A DNA stretch of 64,000 nt, from assembly GCF_003086295.3 (NCBI RefSeq), contig NC_092046.1, positions 109,037,363 through 109,101,362 on the forward strand. Direction: 5' to 3'. Under the pieces are notes generated by a model that searched no databases, had not been told where the DNA came from, and worked only from the letters and a program-made list of their open reading frames with translations. The stretch comes from Arachis hypogaea (lineage: Eukaryota > Streptophyta > Magnoliopsida > Fabales > Fabaceae). The position numbers and the translations under genes are program-made. Positions 1 to 10,227 of this stretch are shown piece by piece. Numbering within the stretch: the first letter of the stretch is position 1; the number at the start of each line of letters is the position of its first letter.

Positions 1-306
1 TCCTATCTTACAACAAGTCACAAATGCGTAGGTAAGAAACAAATTAAAAAAACGAATTTGTCAAACAGGCAAAACAAAAAACAAATTAATAAGTAAAAGT
101 GTATATACAAAAATCTAAAAGTTATAAATCCAAAATCCAAAAAACACGTCTTACAAAATATTAGCTAATTGTTGTTTTTTTTTTTTTTTTCAAGATTTAT
201 CCAAAGAAAAACTAACAAAACTAAAATCACATAGATAATGCGACAATGGGCAACAAACGGTGGTGTGTAATCCTCAGTTACACTTTTCACATAATCTTAT
301 AAGAAA
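1..306. other. AT-rich flank, no gene seen
   Basis: This stretch is A/T-rich, with a run of T around 174-190. It contains no convincing open frame, RNA gene or repeat that I recognise. It is the chromosomal flank to the left of the copia element. Confidence 0.6.
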
Positions 307-529
307 TGTTAGTATTATCTGATATAACATACAGTTGATAGTTGTATTTATAATTAGTTAGTTTTAGTTAATTTTTTCTTAATTGATTAGCACATATTAG
401 CATAGTATATATATAAAGTTAGTTATTATAAAAGAGATTTGTGTGTCATAATAAAAGTTAACATTTTAGCTCATTCTCTTCATTGATTCTGGTTCTGAAC
501 TTGTTTATTTCTTCTTTCTCATACTTTTA
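307..529 (+). repeat. Copia 5' LTR
   Basis: This stretch aligns by eye with 23,570-23,797: both contain ataacatac, a ttgtatctataattagttag-like stretch, gtgtgtcataat and a gttctgaactt tail, with many substitutions. It starts with TGTTAG. The usual initiator-Met primer site that follows copia LTRs is only partly recognisable (tatggtgtgg at 531). Boundaries are approximate. Confidence 0.75.
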
Positions 530-997
530 ATATGGTGTGGGGAGTGTGAAAGCCATAGTTAAATTTGATTTCTGATCTTTGTGACTGAAAAGTTGATAAT
601 GAATCCATTCCCTTTTAATCTCTTATTTTAATTTCTCCATTCGGTTGTTCTTCCACTTCTCACTTTGACATCGCCTCTAAGCTGATTTCTCGATTCACCT
701 CAATCGTTCATATTCTCACATCAATAACTTTCTTCAATTCCTAATTTCCCTGACCTACTTTCTCTTACTCCAATTCACTTCCCTCTCCTCTTAATTCGAT
801 TTCTCGGATTCATCTCTTCCTCATCTGAATTTTTTTTCTTCTCTTCTCTTCTCTTGGATTCTCACCACAGTGTTTAATGAGAATGTGTTTATCTCCTCTT
901 ATGTTCATCAGAGAGTGAGGTAACAACTCCGATCAACGAGATCAAGAGAAGAAAGTCTGAATTTTCATCACCGAAATTCAATGAATTTGTGCCGTAA
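530..997 (+). other. Copia 5' leader, non-coding
   Basis: A pyrimidine-rich stretch between the 5' LTR and the gag start, with many ttctc/cttct words. No coding potential was seen. Its position matches an untranslated leader. Confidence 0.6.
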
Positions 998-1612
998 ATG
1001 GCAGACTCAAGTTTGGGAGGCTCGATAGTTGGTTCAAGAACTATGGATATGCATCAGATAGCATCATTTCTGAGTCAGATATCAGCGATTTAAGTGCACA
1101 TTACGAAAACCAGTAATCCAGTTCAAGATCCAACAAATGCCTATTTTCTTCATCCATTAGAATACCCAGGTATCACTATAATTGTTGTTGTTTTTACTGG
1201 TCAGAACTATAGTACATGGAGTGGAGAAATGTAGAGAGCACTTAAATCAAAGAACAAAACAAAATTTGTTGATGGAAGTATCACAAAACCAGAGAGTGCA
1301 TATCCATTGTTTGAAGTAAGGGAAATGTGTAACACTTATGCAGTTGATTGGATAAATCTTTCACTTAGTCCAAATATTCGTCAAAGTATAACATGGAATA
1401 ATCTTGCTAGTGATTTGTAGCTTGCTCTGAAGCAACGCTATTATCAAGGGGATAGGTACCGTGTTGGTGAATTATATGAAGAACTATACACATTAAGACA
1501 AGGCGAATTGGATGTGACATCCTACTACACGAATCTCAAAATAATTTGAGAAAAAATTCACAATTTTCGGCTAATACCATCATGTGAATGTGGCATTAAG
1601 TGTCAATGCGGT
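998..1612 (+). pseudogene. Copia gag, N-terminal fragment
   Basis: Reading from the ATG at 998 gives a copia Gag-like protein. It starts MADSSLGGS and later has the typical GQNYSTWSGEM, VREMCNTYAVDWINLSLSP, GELYEELYTLRQGELDVTSYYTNLK and CECGIKCQCG stretches. At least four in-frame stops interrupt it. The frame is broken at 1,612 by element A and resumes at 11,749 after it. Copia Gag forms the capsid of the intracellular particle; this copy cannot be translated. Confidence 0.85.
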
Positions 1613-3114
1613 TGATAAACCCATATTTCATGAGTTATTTTGTGCTTAATTTGAGTGATTTATTCAATCCTTCACCCACTTATTCATATTAATTGCATGG
1701 TTTTACTTTCCCTTCCTTATTATGTGATGTATGTGAAAAACATGTTTCCTAAGCTTTAAAATTAATTATTTTAATTACCTTTACCTCCATTCGATGCCGC
1801 GATTAGTGTGTTGAGTAGTTTCAGATTTTCTAAGGCAGAATGACTTAAAGGATGGAAAAGGAAACGTACAAAAATGGAAGGAAAGTGCGAAACGGAGTTT
1901 TGAAGAAACTGGCATCCACGCGATCGCATGGACGACGCGATCGCGTGCCAGGCGCGAAGAAGCAGCGACGCGGCCGCGCGACTTGAGCATAGCGCGTTCG
2001 ATGCGGACGCGTGACCGACGCGACCGCGCCACAAGGAAAACTCCAGATGACGCGACCGCGTGACCCACGCAGACGCGTGACAGAGGCCACGTATCAGAAT
2101 TTATAGAATACGCCCCCAGCGATTTCTGAAGCCCTTTTGGCCCAGATCCAGGTGTAGAACACACAGACTAGAGGCTATAAAGTGGAAGAATGCATCCATT
2201 CAAAAGAGAGCTCGCATTTTTACTACTTTCCATGATTTAGATTTAGTTTGAGAGAGGTTCTCTCCTCTCTCTCTTAGGATTTAGGACTTCTCTTAGTTTG
2301 TAAGAGTGACTCTCGATCCAGGTTTTATGTTTCTTTGTTTTAAGCTTCCCTTTTCACTTTTATTTATTTATTCCAGCACTTGAGTTGATTATTTAGTTTT
2401 ATAATTTAATTTATGAATTATTCCATGTTACAGATTGTTATTTGAATTTATGATAATTGAGGTATTCCAGTTTATTGATTGCTTTCTCTTTAATTCGTGT
2501 TACCATTGCTTTCCATCTAAGGATATTTTTATTCCAGCAATTTTACTTTTTCCCCTTTTGGTCTTGGTTAAGAAATCAGTAACTCAACATTATCAACTCA
2601 ACATAACTGATAATCGCTATCTTGCTAATTGAACTGAACTTCAATAATCCCAACTTTTTCTTAGGAAATAAATAGGATTCGAAGGTCAAACTAATTAGTC
2701 CCTTGACTTTCCTTTGCTTTGGTAAAGGTTAACTAAGCAGAATTTAGATTCAACTTTCATTATTGTTGAGAGAGATAGTTAAGTTGGACTTCCAATTTCT
2801 TTTACCTTGCCAGAAGTTTGCTTTACAGTACTTATTTATTCTAATTGCCATCTACTTTACTTGTCATTTAAATCACTTGCTTCTCACCTTCTACACCCCG
2901 ATTACAATCTTTATAGCCAATAATAAGAACATACTTCCTTGCAGTTCCTTGAGAAGACGACCCGAGGTTTGAATACTCGGTTAACAATTTTTAAAGGGGT
3001 TTGTTACTTGTGACACCCAAAACATTTGTAAGAAAGGTTGATTGCTTGGTTTAGTAACTATACTTACAACGAGAGTTTTCTATAACTTCTAAACCATCAA
3101 TCTTCAGTTCTTCA
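1613..3114 (+). repeat. Element A 5' LTR
   Basis: 1,502 bp, beginning TG and ending CA, nearly identical to 10,228-11,746. The main difference is a 17-bp segment in the palindrome-rich part that is present in the 3' LTR and missing here. It contains CpG-rich words (around 1,916-2,085), a TATA-like box at 2,176, and a pyrimidine-rich gagagaggttctctcctctc hairpin region downstream of the box. Confidence 0.93.
2176..2182 (+). promoter_or_regulatory. Putative LTR TATA box
   Basis: TATAAAG in the context gaggctataaagtgg. The same box and context recur at 10,808 (A, 3' LTR), 13,672 and 20,070 (both LTRs of element B), although the upstream U3 sequences of A and B differ. This conservation supports a promoter role, with U3/R somewhere downstream. 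The transcription start is not determined. Confidence 0.6.
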
Positions 3115-3117
3115 AAA

Positions 3118-3135
3118 TGGCGCCGTTGCCGGGGA
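3118..3135 (+). other. Primer-binding site of element A
   Basis: TGGCGCCGTTGCCGGGGA begins three bases after the LTR end. This word type is common as a primer site in plant Ty3-type elements and is usually assigned to an Asp-type tRNA; the tRNA assignment is from memory. Element B has the same site with one substitution at 14,560. Confidence 0.8.
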
Positions 3136-3230
3136 GCTGCTAACGTGTGCCTTATTATTGGTTATTGTAAATATTTTTCTTTTGCTTGTTTATTTACTTT
3201 TGTTTTTTCTTTTTATCTTTATTTGCTACC

Positions 3231-4722
3231 TTGAACTCTCACCCCTCTCGCTTTGAGTTTGGTTCTAACTTTGTTGAAGGAAATAGAAGTTACAGCAGGA
3301 ATATGCATCAAGGTCAGACCAATCAAGGATGGATGGAGCCAAGAGGATCTAATCAACCCTTTAGGCAGCAACACCTCCGAGATATCCTGGACAAAGACCA
3401 TTCTACCGTGCATACCCAGCTGAAAGATATGGTGGACAACCTTGTAACTACCAACAAGCCCCACCCCGTGCATATAAACCATCCTTTCAACATAACCTCG
3501 AACCACCACACTCACAAGCTTCTCTTCACCATTCGCCACCATATGATCCTTCCTTACCCCAGTACCAATCCAATCACTCCCAATCACCACCACTTTCCTA
3601 TGTATCATGCACAAGTCCGGCAACCTGAGAAGCAGAGGTTCGCCTAAAGGAAACAGTAAATAAATTTCAAACAACCATTCGACAACTGGAGCAAGTAGCA
3701 ATTCAATGGGTTTCTAGGCGCTCAAATACACAAGGATCAGCCACAGCCCCATGTGAATAGTCTAACGAAGAGCGTAGCAAGAAGGAGATACCAGAAACTC
3801 CAGTGGACAAGACAGAGAATGAATTCGTACTAGAACAAGTAGAAGAAGCTGTCATTGTTCAAGAAGAAGAGTTGGTTGAAGATCTAGGAGACGCTGAACT
3901 TCCATGGGAATCCAGAGCTGAGGAGAACTCCGTCAAGGACGCTACAGTTGATGCTACGGAGGATATTGTACAATCTCCAAGGTAAGTTGTTTATGAAGAA
4001 TCAGACAGAATAATCCAAGAAGCAATTTCCCTTGATAGTGATAGTCACAAGTCTAGCTCTCTTAGTAATGAACTTGCATCCGCAAGTGAATTCTCTGAGA
4101 TCGAAGAATCTTCCCCAGATGAATATGAAGACGATGCGGAGGTAGATTTCTCGCAACCTCCAATCTATGACTCAAGTGATGAGGAAGACATAGAAGACCT
4201 TGACCAGGACACAGATACAATTGTAGAGCCTTGCAAGGAAGTGGAGGAATTCACAGAAGAGCAGAAGGGAGTAGAACTTACAGAGCCACCAGAAACACCT
4301 ATCCCAAGGCCATTACCACCTAATACAAGCTTCAAGTGGGTACAATCCTTAACCTATAACTTTACTTATTCACTTGAATATGGTTTGCTTGAAACAGAAG
4401 GCCAGCTTAGAGCTCTTTGCGGCCTTAAGAGTAAGAGGGAAATGGCTCGTACTCAGAGTTGGTGCACAAGGTTCAATAAGGTTCCACGCTTCACCTCGAA
4501 GTACACGGATTGGTATCATGCTCAATTGCATGGATCACGGAGAACGTTTGGTCACCATGGTGAGATTCTACTTTTTAAACCGCCCGGATGGAAACATATA
4601 GATCAAGACGGAGGCGGATTTAATAGCAAAGCTTGGGACCCTGGAATCTATTCTGACATTCGTCACCCCGGGAGCCTGAAAATTTGTCTGAAGCTGCTCA
4701 GAAGCTTCACATGCCTAGTTTA
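3231..4722 (+). pseudogene. Element A ORF1, broken (uncharacterised element protein)
   Basis: This is the counterpart of the better-preserved ORF1 of element B at 15,117-16,520. The N-terminus reads (L)NSHPSRFEFGSN, then NMHQGQTNQGW, with TTG where B has ATG. The middle is acidic and charged (3,803-3,985). The C-terminal part (4,241-4,722) reads EYGLLETEGQLRALCG, WYHAQLHGSRR and WDPGIYSD, all matched in B. Frameshifts and stops separate these blocks. I recognise no Gag, protease or polymerase motif. Its place directly after the primer site suggests a Gag-like or accessory role, which is inference. Confidence 0.6.
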
Positions 4723-4810
4723 GGACCCCGGAGGCTATTGGCATTCCAAGCACTGGTGGAGATTTTTGGACGAATTTAAACATAAGCCGCCATAGCAGGA
4801 AGCTCCTACA

Positions 4811-4870
4811 ATGTCCAACTTAAGGACTTTAACTAAAAGTGCTAGGTGGGAGACAACCCACCATGGTATG
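4811..4870 (+). promoter_or_regulatory. Conserved 60-nt block with hairpin after ORF1 (element A)
   Basis: The 60 bases are identical or nearly so to 16,584-16,643 in element B, although flanking sequence has diverged. The block contains a perfect 6-bp stem with 6-nt loop: GGTGGG (4,845-4,850), AGACAA, CCCACC (4,857-4,862). The same AG/GTGGGA could act as a splice donor for the acceptor-like site just before ORF2. Functions such as packaging, dimerisation, splicing or translation control are all possible; none is shown. Confidence 0.55.
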
Positions 4871-4989
4871 GTCGGTTCTTTTTCAATTTATTGTTGATTG
4901 CTTTCATTTTTTATTTCCTTTTCATTTTACTTCATTGAACCTGGAATCATGCATAGCATTCATGTTAATCATTGCATTCTGCATTTATC

Positions 4990-5480
4990 ATACATAAAAA
5001 AAAGGGGGATGCACGACGCGACCGCATGCCCCATGCGATCGCGTCATATTGCGAAAACACTATCCACGCGACTGCGTCATCCACGCGGCCGCGTGCCCTG
5101 GAGATCGGCGTCAAAAATCCAACGTCCAGAAAGTTAGGCTGGAATCGTGCGGCCCTTGTGCGTTTTGCACAAATTGGCCACGCGATCGTATGCCCCATGC
5201 GATCGCGTCACATGCACAAAACCAACCCCACGCGACCGCGTGAGAGACGCGATCGCGTCGCATGGATTCCACAACACCCTCGAAGGAGACAGAGAGTTGT
5301 GCTGAAACGGTGCTGGAGTCGTGCGTGTAGCACAATTTCCAGCGACGCGATCGCGCGACCCACGCGATCGCGTCATCCCCTCTTCCACCCCTCTCATGCG
5401 ATCGCGCGCTCCACGCAATCGCGTCATTCCCATTTTCATCCCAACCGCGCGACCGTGTGCCCCACGCGATCGCGTGGATT
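4990..5480 (+). repeat. Array of CpG-rich GCGATCGC-type palindromes (element A interior)
   Basis: About 14 copies of a 12-14-nt near-palindrome of the form ACGCGATCGCGT, with variants gaccgcgt, ggccgcgt and gactgcgt. They are often paired head to tail as CACGCGACCGCGT..CACGCGATCGCGT with about 20-35 nt between words. Several copies show C-to-T or G-to-A changes at CpG, as expected from methylcytosine decay. Open frames crossing the array (repeats such as DAIAW, RSRG and ARPRE) are products of the repeat, not genes. Confidence 0.85.
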
Positions 5481-6935
5481 CAAAAATATAACCCCCCAGC
5501 CACGCGAACCCTATCAGTCGCGCAGCCCCCCAACCCTCTTCTCCCTCTCTTCTTTTTCTACTCTCAACCACCACCCAGCCACCATAGCCGCCGCCCCGAC
5601 CACCGCTGCACCAACCACCGCCAGAAACCACCGACCAACCACCGCCGCCATCCACCCCCAGCCGCACCCGACCCCCTCTTCTTTCTTCCTCTTTCTTCTT
5701 CCTCCCTCCTCCTCCGCCACTGCCCCCCCTCCGCGAACCACCACCCACTGCCGCCATCCGTACCTGCCGCTCCCACCACCACCCGCAACCCCCAACCCTC
5801 TCCCATATTTCCCCCATTACCCTTCCCAAATCCCCTGCCCCCTAACAGCAGCAACCGCCGTGCCTACCACCGCCACCCGCCGTGCCGGACGTCACCGCCA
5901 CCACCCCAGCCACCTCTGTACCCCAACCTCCTTCTTTTGCCTTCTAGGTTCCGCAACACGCAATCCCTTTTATCCATTCGTAGTTTACTCTTATTTTTCC
6001 GTTTTTGTTCATGTTAGGATAGTTAAATATGCATGTTGTAGTGGATTTTAGGTTGTTAGGTAGCCTAGGATGTGGTTAGTGGCTCTAGGTCTGTTTATTT
6101 GCACTGTTCTTGCTTCTGTTTTATCATATTTGCAAATCTGCTGTTGCTGTAATCTTGTTCATATGCTGTATTTCTGGTATATTGCTGCTCTTTACATTGA
6201 ATTTTCATGTTTATATTATATATATGTACCTGCAGCTTGACTTTTTAATTTATATGAACTGCCTTGTTTGCTGTTTATTTTCTGGGACAATCCAGTTTTA
6301 GCCAAAATGCTGCCCAAATTTTTTGTGAATTGTTTTCATTCATGTTTTGGTTTGGCAATCTGAACTCTGTTGTCCTCTTCCTTAACCAAACCGTTTCATG
6401 AATGCTATGACAACCTTTCTTATCCTCTTTGATTTCCTGGTTTATAAACTGCATTTGTGATATTCTGATTCCAGTTCTTACTTTCTTTATATCTATTTGA
6501 ATCAACATCACCCTGTTTTCCTTGTTCGGTTATGAGTTATTTCTAGTCATAATTGTGAATCCTTGTTACATAGACTATTTTCTTTATGCCACTTACTTTA
6601 ACCCGCATTTTACTGACTCACTAATTTTAATTTACTAACTTCTTTTTCAAATTCTAACCATACTAACCTTTTAAAATCTCTTTTCTGATTTTTCACTTTC
6701 CTCTAACTTTCTAACCATGCCATAATGACAATTTTTCTATTTAACTTGAATTCTGATACATTTTGGATTGTAAATTCTTCCTTTCCAAATTTTAAACTAC
6801 TAAACAATCCTTAATGCACATTTACTTGACTCATTTACCTCATTCTAATTCTCCTTTACCGCTTTGAGTTTTCTTTGTTTAATCGCCTATTTGCTTCCCT
6901 TATTTTATCCATATCCTGGTTTCCCATTTTTCAGG
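5481..6935 (+). other. C-rich then T-rich untranslated stretch before ORF2
   Basis: From about 5,500 to 5,935 the plus strand is very rich in C (ccaccgccgcc-type words), giving spurious proline/histidine-rich frames. From about 5,950 to 6,935 it becomes T-rich and intron-like, ending with a pyrimidine tract and ttttcagGATG at ORF2. Element B shows the same T-rich run and ctttcagGATG. No gene is supported. Confidence 0.6.
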
Positions 6936-8201
6936 ATGTCTGCCTCACAAAGGAAAGGAAAAGGCAAGGCTACTGGCAAGCGCAAGAAAGGAGATTCCTC
7001 CCAGTCCATCATTGACCTAATGCATGATTCCTCATGGCGGGAGAAGAACTTTACACAGCAGGAAAAAGCTTACCAGCTGCTCCCTGCAAATGATCCAATA
7101 AAATTTCCAAACCGGTACTGTGAGCTGAAGTATCCGGCATTTCCAAACTTCAGGAATCTATACCTGGAGAGAACTCTGAGGATTCCAGAAGCACTCCAGC
7201 AGTACACCACTGAGCAAATCAAGCAAAGAGGCTGGTTCTTTCTAGAGAGAGCACTGACAGAGGTCAATGCATCTTGGGTCCGGGAATTCTACTGCAACTA
7301 CTACATCACCACCCTCGATGCAGTGAACCTGAGAGGAAAGCAGATTCTGGTCACTGAGGAGGCCATAGAGGACATTCTCCGGCTCCCAGCCAAGTCCGAT
7401 CAGCCTGATGGTTATCAAAAGGCTGAGAAGGACATGCGCCTGATGCAGTTTGATTGGGATATTGTGAAGGCACGGATAGCTCTCGACCCGACTGTTCCTT
7501 GGGAGATGGGTCAGGACACCACCATGCCTAGAGGGATCAAGAGGGCGTACTTAAATGATGAGGCTCGGTTATGGCACCAGATCTTGAGCAACTATGTGAT
7601 GCCGAGTACTCATGAGACGGAGATCCCGGCTGCTATGATCACCCTCTTATGGTGTGTGCTGGAGGGTAAGGACCTTTATCTGCCACGCTTTATCCGGCAT
7701 TATATGGCCAGGGTCCACGTCCAAGGCACCCTCCCTTTTCCGTATCTGGTTACACAGCTAGGCCGTCGAGCTGACGTGCCATGGGAGGATGCCGATGAGA
7801 GACCACCAGCAGCGGACTGCAGGAAGATCATTCCTCACAGCAGGAACTTCCTAGCTTTGGGCTCCAGACCACCACCCTTCCCTACTACTGATCAGATAGC
7901 CCCACCGTCTGCTGGACCCTCTTCATCCACGGCTACCCCTGCTACCCCTGTTGCCACCACTGCACCTCCACCTGCCTCTGAGCCCGTATATCGCCTCGTG
8001 CACCGCCTATTGCGACAGCTTGATCAGATGGAGCGCCGTAACCGGCGCCGGTATGAGAGATTGGAGCGTCGCAGCCAGCGACGCTATTCACATCTGAAGC
8101 TGATGATCCGACAGGGTGGTGACATTCCCTCCGAGCCCGACACACCATCAGAGGAGTCAGAGGAGGAGGAGGATGAGCCCCAGGAGGAGACCCATCAGTA
8201 G
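6936..8201 (+). CDS. Element A ORF2: putative plant transposon protein domain
   Basis: An open frame of 421 codons from the ATG at 6,936. An in-frame ATG at 6,864 lies in the T-rich leader and would add 24 hydrophobic residues, so I prefer 6,936, which directly follows ttttcagG and begins MSASQRKGKGKATGKRKKG, a basic nuclear-signal-like start. Residues about 50-280 resemble the 'putative plant transposon protein' domain found in legume retroelement ORFs (my recollection: Pfam PF20167). Recognisable blocks are RGWFFLERAL, VREFYCNYY, LRGKQILVTEEAIEDILRLP and AAMITLLWCVLEGKDLYLPRFI. The C-terminus is proline/threonine-rich, then arginine-rich (about 375-400), then acidic. The biochemical function is unknown. 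A TAG ends it at 8,199-8,201, but the frame continues open for 59 codons more, so the ancestral protein was probably about 480 residues. Confidence 0.75.
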   Translation: MSASQRKGKGKATGKRKKGDSSQSIIDLMHDSSWREKNFTQQEKAYQLLPANDPIKFPNRYCELKYPAFPNFRNLYLERTLRIPEALQQYTTEQIKQRGWFFLERALTEVNASWVREFYCNYYITTLDAVNLRGKQILVTEEAIEDILRLPAKSDQPDGYQKAEKDMRLMQFDWDIVKARIALDPTVPWEMGQDTTMPRGIKRAYLNDEARLWHQILSNYVMPSTHETEIPAAMITLLWCVLEGKDLYLPRFIRHYMARVHVQGTLPFPYLVTQLGRRADVPWEDADERPPAADCRKIIPHSRNFLALGSRPPPFPTTDQIAPPSAGPSSSTATPATPVATTAPPPASEPVYRLVHRLLRQLDQMERRNRRRYERLERRSQRRYSHLKLMIRQGGDIPSEPDTPSEESEEEEDEPQEETHQ

Positions 8202-8381
8202 GCAGGCACAGAGCAGGCTACACCACATCAGGAGGTTACGCATCAGATTGAGGCTGCAGATCCGGAGATCCCGATCCAGTCAGCACCGCCTCTACAGCAG
8301 CCAGACGCTCAGCCCACCACCACCACAGAGCCTCCAGCTACCATCCCTACCAGTGATGACACCCCTTCACACCCGACTTGA
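8202..8381 (+). other. In-frame continuation of ORF2 beyond the TAG stop
   Basis: After the TAG, the same frame stays open to a TGA at 8,379-8,381 and encodes a Q/P/T-rich tail (EQATPHQEVTHQ, then PTTTTEPPATIPTS) of the same character as the C-terminus before it. CAG to TAG is the simplest explanation. Translational readthrough cannot be excluded from sequence. Confidence 0.55.
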
Positions 8382-8406
8382 CTGAGCATCAGGGACGATG
8401 CTTCAT

Positions 8407-8423
8407 TTTAAGTGTGGGGAGGT
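8407..8423 (+). promoter_or_regulatory. Internal copy of the polypurine tract (element A)
   Basis: TTTAAGTGTGGGGAGGT is identical over 17 nt to the tract next to the 3' LTR (10,211-10,227) and to both tracts of element B. It lies 26 nt after the ORF2 terminal TGA. This is the arrangement of a central polypurine tract, a second plus-strand priming site known in some retroviruses and Ty elements. The functional reading is inference. Confidence 0.65.
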
Positions 8424-9947
8424 CGCCATCTCTGGCGTTTTATTTTGGTGAACCACTACATCTCTTTTTTCTTTTATTTTGGATATTTTTTCTATATTTT
8501 TCTTTTTACTGTTATTTTCTGAGTAATTATACATTGCTACTTTTATGTATTTTTACTCTATTTCTGCATTTTGCATTTTTAGTTCATATTTTTAGTTATT
8601 TAGTTTAGTTTGCAATTCTGACTTATTAGTGGATTAATTAGTATAGTTTACCCTTTTTAGCATAAGATAGCATAGTTAAATTGAAAAAGAAAGTAAGCTA
8701 GGAAATTGAACATAACAGATTTAAATCCATAAACCTTGTATATATAGCATTACATCATATAGTTAAGTTGACAACATTTCATCAAGGAGGAACCTTAAAA
8801 CTTTAAAGGCTACCCTAAATAATTTTTTTATGAGAATAATGGGAATTTTTAACTAAACCTGCATAACATATATGAATGATATATGATGCTTGAGTTAGAG
8901 AACACACAGCCTGTGAGTCTTGAGCTTAATTATATGGTTGCATTCAAACCATAATTTCATTCCTGTGTGTTTCACTTCTTTTTATTCTGATGTTCTTTAC
9001 TTTGCTTTAATCTATATGTCCAATTATAGAATATAAAATATAGAATATAGATACATACCAAAAGAATGATTGAGGCCATCATTTGATTTTAGCTCACTTA
9101 CCCCAAAATAACCTACCTTTCACATCACCCTTGTTAGCCCCCTTGAGCCTTTAAAATCCCTTTTTTTCTATTTTAGCCACACTACTAGTCTTAAGCAGAA
9201 AAACAAAATAAAATCTCAAGTTGAATCCTTGGTTAGCTTAAGATAGAAAATTATGAATAGATTAAAATATGGGAAACCTATTGGGAACATGGATGATAGA
9301 AACAAAAGGTAGAAAAGTTGAAAGAAATAAAATAACTCAGAAAATTTGGGAAGCATGCTCGTGAGAAATCAAAGTGATTCAATTACCATGTGCATTTAAA
9401 AAAAAGTTATTTTTCAGCATTTAATAAAAGGGGATACAAAAGAATTCCCTAATGCAAAATAAAAGCCATGCACATGGAATAAAAATAAAATTGAAACATG
9501 AGCATGTAACAACAAGTGGGATAATATGGGAAAATTGGTAAAAAAAAAAAAAAAAGCTTGTTCTACTAAATATGTATGTTAGGTGAGATCTTAGTCTAAT
9601 TAAGGATTCACTTATTAGCTCACTTAGCCTTATACATATATCCTTACCTTTACCTTGGCCCCAATACAACCTTAATTAAAGACCTCATGACTTTTGGTAT
9701 AACTGTACTCTATAATTGTTGATTGGTTAGATGAAGAACAAAGTTATAGAAAGTAAGAATAAAAAGAAAAGTAGAGTGAATAAACCCAATAAACGCTGAG
9801 TGACCAGAGGGTAAACACAAAATCCAGTGAGGGTTCAATAACTCATCAACATATATCTGTGCTTAATTTACTAATTGTTTTGCAAGTTTGTACAACATTT
9901 TTATTTCCCATCTCATTTACTAAAATGCTTTATTATTTAAGGGTTGG

Positions 9948-10033
<86 letters not shown>

Positions 10034-10210
10034 CTCCTTGAGAATGTGAATTAATTTGACTACATGTAAGCTTTATATATGAGTAGATAAATTGGAATTG
10101 CATAACTCATTTAGGTAGATGCATTTAGAATAGGTTGCATTGCATAACATTCCACCACTTTAACCTTACCTTATTCTTTACCTTGGATTTAGCATGAGGA
10201 CATGCTATTG
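8424..10210 (+). other. Element A 3' untranslated interior
   Basis: About 1.8 kb of AT-rich sequence with no supported gene. It shares scattered blocks with 18,079-19,486 of element B, for example the gaacacaca..cctgtgag stretch and the gcatgaggacatgcta stretch just before the 3' polypurine tract. A run of A lies around 9,540-9,556. Confidence 0.7.
9949..10031. repeat. (TA)n microsatellite
   Basis: About 41 uninterrupted TA dinucleotides inside the 3' interior of element A. Element B has no such expansion at the corresponding place. Confidence 0.98.
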
Positions 10211-10227
10211 TTTAAGTGTGGGGAGGT
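10211..10227 (+). other. 3' polypurine tract of element A
   Basis: TTTAAGTGTGGGGAGGT ends exactly where the 3' LTR begins (TGATAAACCC), as expected for the plus-strand primer of reverse transcription. Confidence 0.85.

Noticed and set aside
5134..6051. Long open frames in several frames on both strands
   Set aside because: They are by-products of the CpG palindrome array and the C-rich stretch; residues simply repeat the DNA words, and no domain is present.
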